The notes beneath the pieces are model-generated. The model made no database searches and was not told where the DNA came from. It saw nothing but the letters and a program-made list of their open reading frames with translations. Both the position numbers and the translations under genes were made by a program. A stretch of DNA of 32,276 nucleotides from Comamonadaceae bacterium. GTDB lineage: Bacteria > Pseudomonadota > Gammaproteobacteria > Burkholderiales > Burkholderiaceae_C. The stretch lies in contig CANFPJ010000019.1 of assembly GCA_947448885.1 (NCBI GenBank), positions 1 to 32,276 of the forward strand, in the 5' to 3' direction. Shown piece by piece: positions 28,080 through 32,276 of this stretch. Every line of letters begins with the position of its first letter. Positions within the stretch are counted from its first letter, which is position 1.

Positions 28080-29192
28080 TCATTTGAGTTCGTCGAGCAG
28101 CAGCTTGGCGATTTTTTGGCTGACCGGGCTGGATTCGTTTTGTCCGTCAATGCCCAGCACCACGACGCGGCTGCCCCCACTGGCTTGGGCGGTGATGGCG
28201 ATGCGGTATTTCACCGGAACAGGTACTTTTTTGGCTTTGAACATGCGGGTCAAGAAGTTGCCTTCGTTGTCGGTGGCGGCTTCCACATAGCGAACAAAAT
28301 AGGTGCCGGTTCGGCGGTCGCGGTCTTCCACGGTGAAGCCGGTGCGGTCCAGGGCCAAGCCAATGCGCCGCCAAGCGATGTCAAAGCCCTCGTTCAAGAA
28401 GAGGGACGTTTGTCCGGCGATGTTTTCAGCCTTGGCCGAGGTGCTGGGGACATTGGCCTGTGCCACGGCCTGATCGGCTTGCTGAATGGGCGCCCCCAAC
28501 TTCAGCATGAGCCGACGCAGGAATTCGTTTTCCAAGCCAGGGTCGCTCGGACGAGGTTGCCAAACGATCGTGTCCTTCACCATTCCGGAGTAAACCTCAA
28601 CCATGCCGCGGTGGCTGATGCGAATTTCTGTGGATTGGGCTGTCAAGGGTTCGAGTTGGGTGCGGTATTTGTCACGCTCACCCGTGGAATAAAGGCCATC
28701 GAGCACCTTTCCCAGCGTGCGCCGCAGCGCGTCCTGTGGCAACTTGGCGCGGTTTTCAGCCCATTCGGTTTCAAGCAAACCCAACACGGGGTTTTCTTGG
28801 GTGTATGCGAAGCCGTTTTCTTTCCAGAAATCACGCACGATGGGATACAACTGGTCGACCGAGCGGCCCACCACCAACCAGCGGTCGGTGCCCAAGCGCT
28901 CCAAGCGCACATCGCCCATGGCGTTGGTCACCGCGTTGCTGCGCTGGGCGGTGCGGCTGCTGTTGAACTCATTCGCACTCACCCCCACGCCAGGCAGGGC
29001 GTAGCGGGATTCGCGGCCAATTTGGCTCAGGTCTGGGGGCACGTCCAGCTTGGCACCCTTGACCTCACCTTGGGTTTTGTAGTCCACCTTGGAGTCGGGG
29101 ATCACACTGCCGCATCCAGCCAGCACGGCGGCAAACATCCAGGGGCTCAGTCGCAAGGAACTCAGGACACGTCGGTTCATGGGGAATTTCAT
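28080..29192 (-). CDS. bamC: Outer membrane assembly lipoprotein BamC
   Basis: A 370-residue lipoprotein component of the BAM complex (formerly NlpB) that helps insert beta-barrel proteins. ATG 29192 gives MKFPMNRRVLSSLRLSPWMFAAVLAGCGS with lipobox LAGC; ATG 29180 is an alternative. The unstructured lasso after the cysteine (VIPDSKVDYKTQG..LDVPPDLSQI) fits the BamD-binding N-terminus. Two helix-grip domains follow, the first with RLERLGTDRWLVVGRSVDQLYPIVRDFWKENGF, the second with LFLNEGFDIAWRRIGLALDRTGFTVEDRDR and TYFVRYVE. Position just after dapA is the conserved order. The shared terminator at 28021-28049 can end it. Confidence 0.94.
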   Translation of the reverse strand: MKFPMNRRVLSSLRLSPWMFAAVLAGCGSVIPDSKVDYKTQGEVKGAKLDVPPDLSQIGRESRYALPGVGVSANEFNSSRTAQRSNAVTNAMGDVRLERLGTDRWLVVGRSVDQLYPIVRDFWKENGFAYTQENPVLGLLETEWAENRAKLPQDALRRTLGKVLDGLYSTGERDKYRTQLEPLTAQSTEIRISHRGMVEVYSGMVKDTIVWQPRPSDPGLENEFLRRLMLKLGAPIQQADQAVAQANVPSTSAKAENIAGQTSLFLNEGFDIAWRRIGLALDRTGFTVEDRDRRTGTYFVRYVEAATDNEGNFLTRMFKAKKVPVPVKYRIAITAQASGGSRVVVLGIDGQNESSPVSQKIAKLLLDELK

Positions 29193-29203
29193 GGGTGATG
29201 GAT

Positions 29204-30088
29204 TCAGGCCAGCAGTCCGCTGGCGCGCAAGGCAGACTCCACCACCGCGTGGTGTTGGGAGGACAAGGGGGTCAAAGGCAAGCGCATGGCGGGGCCGCAC
29301 AGGCCCAGTTTGGCCATGGCCCATTTGAGGGGGATGGGGTTGGCCTCGACAAACAAATGCTTGTGCAAGGGCAGCAGTTTGAACTGGATGTCCATGGCCT
29401 TGCGGTGGTCACCCGCCAACGCGGCCTGGCAAAGTTGGTGCATCAAGGCTGGGGCCACGTTGGCTGTCACACTGATGTTGCCCTGTCCGCCGCACATCAT
29501 CAGGGCCACGGCAGTGGGGTCGTCGCCAGAGTAGACGGCAAAACCCTTGGGGGCTTCGCGGATCAGCCATTGGGCGCGCTCGATGTTGCCGGTGGCCTCT
29601 TTGATGCCCACAATGCCGGGCACTTGGGCCAAGCGCATCACGGTGTCGTGCTGCAAATCGGCCACGGTGCGCCCTGGGACGTTGTACAGCACCAGGGGCA
29701 GATCGACCGCTTGCGCGATGGCTTTGAAATGTTGGAACAAGCCTTCTTGGGTGGGCTTGTTGTAGTAGGGCACGACTTGCAGTTGGCAATCGGCCCCCAC
29801 CTCTTTGGCGCGGCGGGCCAACTCAATGGCCTCGGCTGTCGAGTTGGCGCCGCAGCCCGCCATGATGGGGATGCGCCCTTTGGCCTGTTCCACGCAAACC
29901 CGGATGATCTCCAAGTGTTCTTGCACGCTGACCGTGGGTGACTCGCCGGTGGTGCCCACCGCCACAATGCAGTCGGTTCCCTGATCCACATGCCAATCCA
30001 CCAAACGGCGCAGACCTGGGTAGTCGACGGCGCCGTCGTCAAGCATGGGGGTGGCCAAGGCCACAATGCTGCCAGTGATGCTGATCAT
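29204..30088 (-). CDS. dapA: 4-hydroxy-tetrahydrodipicolinate synthase
   Basis: DapA condenses pyruvate and aspartate semialdehyde in the lysine/diaminopimelate pathway. The 294-residue product begins [15 protein letters not shown] at ATG 30088; a TTG at 30094 would add two residues. Conserved parts are GTTGESPT (Thr46-Thr47), [18 protein letters not shown], the Tyr135 in LYNVPGRT, and the Schiff-base Lys163 in VGIKEATGN, then GDD and [12 protein letters not shown]. The stop is 11 bases before bamC, so the two genes are coupled in one transcript. A methyltransferase gene precedes it by 27 bases. Confidence 0.98.
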   Translation of the reverse strand: MISITGSIVALATPMLDDGAVDYPGLRRLVDWHVDQGTDCIVAVGTTGESPTVSVQEHLEIIRVCVEQAKGRIPIMAGCGANSTAEAIELARRAKEVGADCQLQVVPYYNKPTQEGLFQHFKAIAQAVDLPLVLYNVPGRTVADLQHDTVMRLAQVPGIVGIKEATGNIERAQWLIREAPKGFAVYSGDDPTAVALMMCGGQGNISVTANVAPALMHQLCQAALAGDHRKAMDIQFKLLPLHKHLFVEANPIPLKWAMAKLGLCGPAMRLPLTPLSSQHHAVVESALRASGLLA

Positions 30089-30115
30089 GTCCAAGTCTCG
30101 GTCAGGGAAAGGGAG

Positions 30116-30709
30116 TCATTCTACCGAGAGCGGGTAACGCACAGGGTGGGTGTGGTCAGGCCCCGTTTGAACCGCCACCACCCGTTGGACAAAGCGGGCC
30201 GGGGTATCGATAAAACCATTTTCGTAAGCCACGATGTGCATCCCCTCGCACATCTGCAGCAGTTCGCCATGTCGCAGCAAAAAATCAGGCCGCGACGGTC
30301 GACCCACGGTTTCGTTGCCCTGGGCAAAGGTTTCGTGAATCAACACCCCATCGGGCGCCAAACTGGCCAAAATATGTGGCAGCAGTGGGCGCCACAAATA
30401 GTGGGTGATGACCACGGCGTCAAACCGGCGGCCCGGAAAAGGCCAGGCCTGGTTCTCCACGTCGGCCAAACAGGTTTCTCCCCAGGTTTGGGCTTCGGCC
30501 AAAGCCTGGGGGTCGCGGTCCACGCCCACGGGGCGAAATCCGTGCGCCGCCAAAAATCGCATGTGCCTGCCATGACCGCAAGCCAAGTCGAGGACTTCAC
30601 CGCCTGGCGCCATCAGGTGGGTCCAGCGCTGCACCCAGGCATTGGGGGCATCTCCGACAGGCGGATGCGCGGGTTTGGGTGAGTGACCAGGGGCGTCGGC
30701 CGGGTGCAT
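30116..30709 (-). CDS. Class I SAM-dependent methyltransferase, substrate unknown
   Basis: A 197-residue Rossmann-type methyltransferase. Motif I is EVLDLACGHGRHMRFLA (glycine-rich SAM loop), motif II is PVGVDRDPQALAEA, then FDAVVITHYLWRPLLPHI and a post-motif LAPDGVLIHETFAQGNE. It is of the TehB/YcgJ-like small methyltransferase kind. The methylated substrate cannot be told. ATG 30709 gives MHPADAPGHS and is preferred; the frame stays open to a GTG at 30757, inside a small upstream ORF. It lies between the 39-residue membrane ORF and dapA, in the same direction. Confidence 0.85.
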   Translation of the reverse strand: MHPADAPGHSPKPAHPPVGDAPNAWVQRWTHLMAPGGEVLDLACGHGRHMRFLAAHGFRPVGVDRDPQALAEAQTWGETCLADVENQAWPFPGRRFDAVVITHYLWRPLLPHILASLAPDGVLIHETFAQGNETVGRPSRPDFLLRHGELLQMCEGMHIVAYENGFIDTPARFVQRVVAVQTGPDHTHPVRYPLSVE

Positions 30710-30720
30710 GGTGGGCCGGG

Positions 30721-30840
30721 TCAAAAGCAGGACCAAGCTTGCGAGGCCAACATCCACAACAATGCGGGGTGTTGGTACAGCATGAAGATGGGCACCAACG
30801 CCGCTGCCAACAGCAGCCCGGAAACAACTTTGTGCCGCAT
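30721..30840 (-). CDS. Possible 39-residue membrane protein
   Basis: A minus-strand frame from ATG 30840 to TGA 30721 encodes MRHKVVSGLLLAAALVPIF followed by MLYQHPALLWMLASQAWSCF. A positively charged start and one or two hydrophobic segments fit a small inner-membrane protein. It starts five bases after the MFS gene stop and ends 11 bases before the methyltransferase ATG, so it fills the gap exactly. There is no clear Shine-Dalgarno, but coupling to the MFS stop would not need one. I do not recognise it; chance cannot be excluded for such a short frame. Confidence 0.5.
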   Translation of the reverse strand: MRHKVVSGLLLAAALVPIFMLYQHPALLWMLASQAWSCF

Positions 30841-30845
30841 GGGTG

Positions 30846-32069
30846 TCAAGCCGGGTTCATTTGGGGATCTTGCCGCCGAATGGGGTTTTCATTGACTTGC
30901 CAATTGAACAAGGCCGCCACCAACCCCAAGGCAATGGCGATGTACCACACCACGTCATAACTGCCGGTGTGGTCGTACAACCACCCACCCAGCCAGACGC
31001 CCATGAAACTGCCCAATTGGTGGCCAAAAAACACCGAGCCGCCGAGCATGGAAAAGTGAGACAGGCCAAAAATTTTGGCCACCGTGCCATTGGTGGGGGG
31101 TACCGTCGACAGCCACAGCAAACCCATGCAGCACGAGAAGATATAAACGCTCCAATTGCTCACGGGGACCCACAGAAAAACCGAGATCACCACCGATCGG
31201 CCAAGGTAATTGCAAGCCAGCAATTGGCGCCCTGAAAAGCGCGAGCCCAGCAAACCCACGGTGTAGGTGCCAAACACATTGAACAAGCCAATCAGGGCCA
31301 GGGCATAACCAGCCACCTCAGGGCTCAAGCCTTTGTCTTTGAGGTAACTGGGCAGATGCACCCCAATGAAGACCACTTGAAATCCGCACACAAAAAAGCC
31401 CGCCATCAACCACTGAAAGCTGGGATAGGCCAAGGCCTCGCGCAGGGCTTGCACAATGGTTTGGTCGCGCTGGGGGGACTGACCATGGGCAAATGCGGGC
31501 TCGCGCAGCCCCCAAGTGAGCGGCAGCAAGAACAAGGCGATGGTGGCCAATGCCAACAAGGCTTGTTGCCAGCCCCATTGGGAAATCAAATAACCCTCAA
31601 TGGGCATCATCAAAAATTGACCAAAGGAGCCCGCAGCAGCGGTCAATCCCATGGCGTATGAACGTTTTTCGACCGGGGTGTTGCGGCCAACGATCCCGTA
31701 GACCACCACATAGGTGGTGGCCGCCTGGGCCAAGCCAATGACCACACCGGCACTCAAGACCAAGGACAGCGGGGTGGTGGCATGCGCCATGCCAAACAAG
31801 CCGCCTGCATACAAGAGGATGCCCACCAGGATGACGCGAAATGCACCAAATCGGTCGGCCAGCATGCCCGAAAAAATGCCGGCAATTCCCCAAGTCAGGT
31901 TTTGCACCGCCATGGCCAAAGAAAAGTCTTCTCGGCCCCAAGACAAGGCTTGGGTCATGGGTTGAAGCCACAGGCCAAAGCCGTGGCGAATGCCCATGGA
32001 CAGGGTCAACAAAATGGCGCTGCAAATGAGCAATTGCCGCAGATCGAGCATGGGGCGGGGGGTGTTCAT
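30846..32069 (-). CDS. MFS transporter, substrate unknown
   Basis: A 407-residue major facilitator with about 12 hydrophobic segments. ATG 32069 gives MNTPRPMLDLRQLLICSAILLTLSMG. The loop between helices 2 and 3 has GMLADRFGAFRVI, an MFS signature form (G-x-x-x-D-R-x-G). Features resemble the oxalate/monocarboxylate-type carriers: SMGIRHGFGLWLQPMTQALSWGREDFSLAMAVQNLTWG, and in helix 11 GHQLGSFMGVWLGGWLYDHTGSYD. The substrate remains open. TACAGT on the minus strand (32082-32077) ends seven bases before the ATG, suggesting a leaderless message. It is divergent from parE. Confidence 0.9.
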   Translation of the reverse strand: MNTPRPMLDLRQLLICSAILLTLSMGIRHGFGLWLQPMTQALSWGREDFSLAMAVQNLTWGIAGIFSGMLADRFGAFRVILVGILLYAGGLFGMAHATTPLSLVLSAGVVIGLAQAATTYVVVYGIVGRNTPVEKRSYAMGLTAAAGSFGQFLMMPIEGYLISQWGWQQALLALATIALFLLPLTWGLREPAFAHGQSPQRDQTIVQALREALAYPSFQWLMAGFFVCGFQVVFIGVHLPSYLKDKGLSPEVAGYALALIGLFNVFGTYTVGLLGSRFSGRQLLACNYLGRSVVISVFLWVPVSNWSVYIFSCCMGLLWLSTVPPTNGTVAKIFGLSHFSMLGGSVFFGHQLGSFMGVWLGGWLYDHTGSYDVVWYIAIALGLVAALFNWQVNENPIRRQDPQMNPA

Positions 32070-32076
32070 GCCCTGC

Positions 32077-32134
32077 ACTGTAGCGAATTCCTGGTCGGCG
32101 CGCTGTGCGGGCTCCACAGGGCCCTGCCTACAAT
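32077..32134. promoter_or_regulatory. Divergent MFS / parE promoter elements
   Basis: On the minus strand TACAGT (32082-32077) is seven bases before the MFS ATG. On the plus strand TACAAT (32129-32134) is eight bases before the parE ATG at 32143. Neither has a strong -35, and neither start codon has a Shine-Dalgarno sequence. Confidence 0.45.
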
Positions 32135-32142
32135 CGCGCACC

Positions 32143-32276
32143 ATGGCAAGCAAACAACCCGAATATTCCGAAGGCTCGATCCGCGTCTTGAAAGGCTTGG
32201 AGCCGGTCAAGCAGCGCCCGGGCATGTACACCCGCACCGACAACCCCTTGCACATCATCCAAGAGGTGATCGACAA
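32143..32276 (+). CDS. parE: DNA topoisomerase IV subunit B, 5' end only
   Basis: The window ends after 44 codons. The protein starts MASKQPEYSEGSIRVLKGLEPVKQRPGMYTR and continues TDNPLHIIQEVID, the opening of the ATPase domain in the GyrB/ParE family. The wording GLEPVKQRPGMYT-RTDNPLHI is that of ParE; in GyrB the corresponding stretch reads VRKRPGMYIGDT. The expected role is decatenation of daughter chromosomes with ParC. The 3' part lies outside the window. Confidence 0.93.
   Translation, partial: MASKQPEYSEGSIRVLKGLEPVKQRPGMYTRTDNPLHIIQEVID

Overview
The window reads as a chromosomal segment from a GC-rich betaproteobacterium of the order Burkholderiales, most likely family Comamonadaceae (Limnohabitans/Rhodoferax-like). 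This is inferred from codon use, two TctC/Bug-type solute-binding proteins, the gene order pyrG-kdsA-eno-ftsB, and a DUF455 / gamma carbonic anhydrase / Hsp33 neighbourhood. No rRNA, tRNA, CRISPR array or intact insertion sequence was recognised.

Region 1 (1-2774) holds the 5' two thirds of ilvD on the minus strand, then a small, less GC-rich toxin-antitoxin patch. That patch contains a HigB/RelE-type toxin with an apparent one-base frameshift just after its natural ATG, its HTH antitoxin, and an oppositely oriented hicB antitoxin whose hicA toxin survives only as a 22-codon stub. About 300 bases with no convincing gene follow. Region 2 (2775-10634) is a complete chaperone-usher fimbrial operon on the minus strand. 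In transcription order it has three pilin-like subunits, a very short pilin-like protein, a PapD-type chaperone, an outer-membrane usher and a two-domain tip adhesin. The usher carries an extra N-terminal domain that looks like a second copy of its own plug domain. Stem-loops lie between the pilin cistrons, and an AT-rich upstream region separates the operon from divergent lgt.

Region 3 (10635-17101) has lgt, a Bug-type binding protein followed by malonyl-CoA synthetase (matB), an AEC-family carrier on the opposite strand, a second Bug-type binding protein, and a XerD-type recombinase overlapping it by four bases. No malonyl-CoA decarboxylase or TctA/TctB membrane partner is present. Region 4 (17212-27632) is housekeeping: a DUF455 ferritin-like protein divergent from gamma carbonic anhydrase and hslO; a minus-strand run pyrG-kdsA-eno-ftsB-hypothetical; divergent coaBC-dut; and a SlyD-type prolyl isomerase divergent from a RoxA-type ribosomal oxygenase. 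Region 5 (27633-32276) has a small Ala/Pro-rich lipoprotein with a strong terminator, then the minus-strand genes MFS transporter, a 39-codon membrane ORF, a methyltransferase, dapA and bamC (listed from the promoter end), and finally the start of parE.

Two themes deserve attention. The first is the fimbrial operon with its duplicated usher plug-like domain, short pilin and intercistronic hairpin. The second is a recurring promoter layout in which a -10-like hexamer sits 6-8 bases before the start codon with no Shine-Dalgarno sequence. It is seen at lgt, the DUF455 gene, coaBC, the SlyD gene, the RoxA gene, the MFS gene, parE and the original higB ATG, and it suggests leaderless transcripts. 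These are readings of sequence only; no search or alignment program was run.
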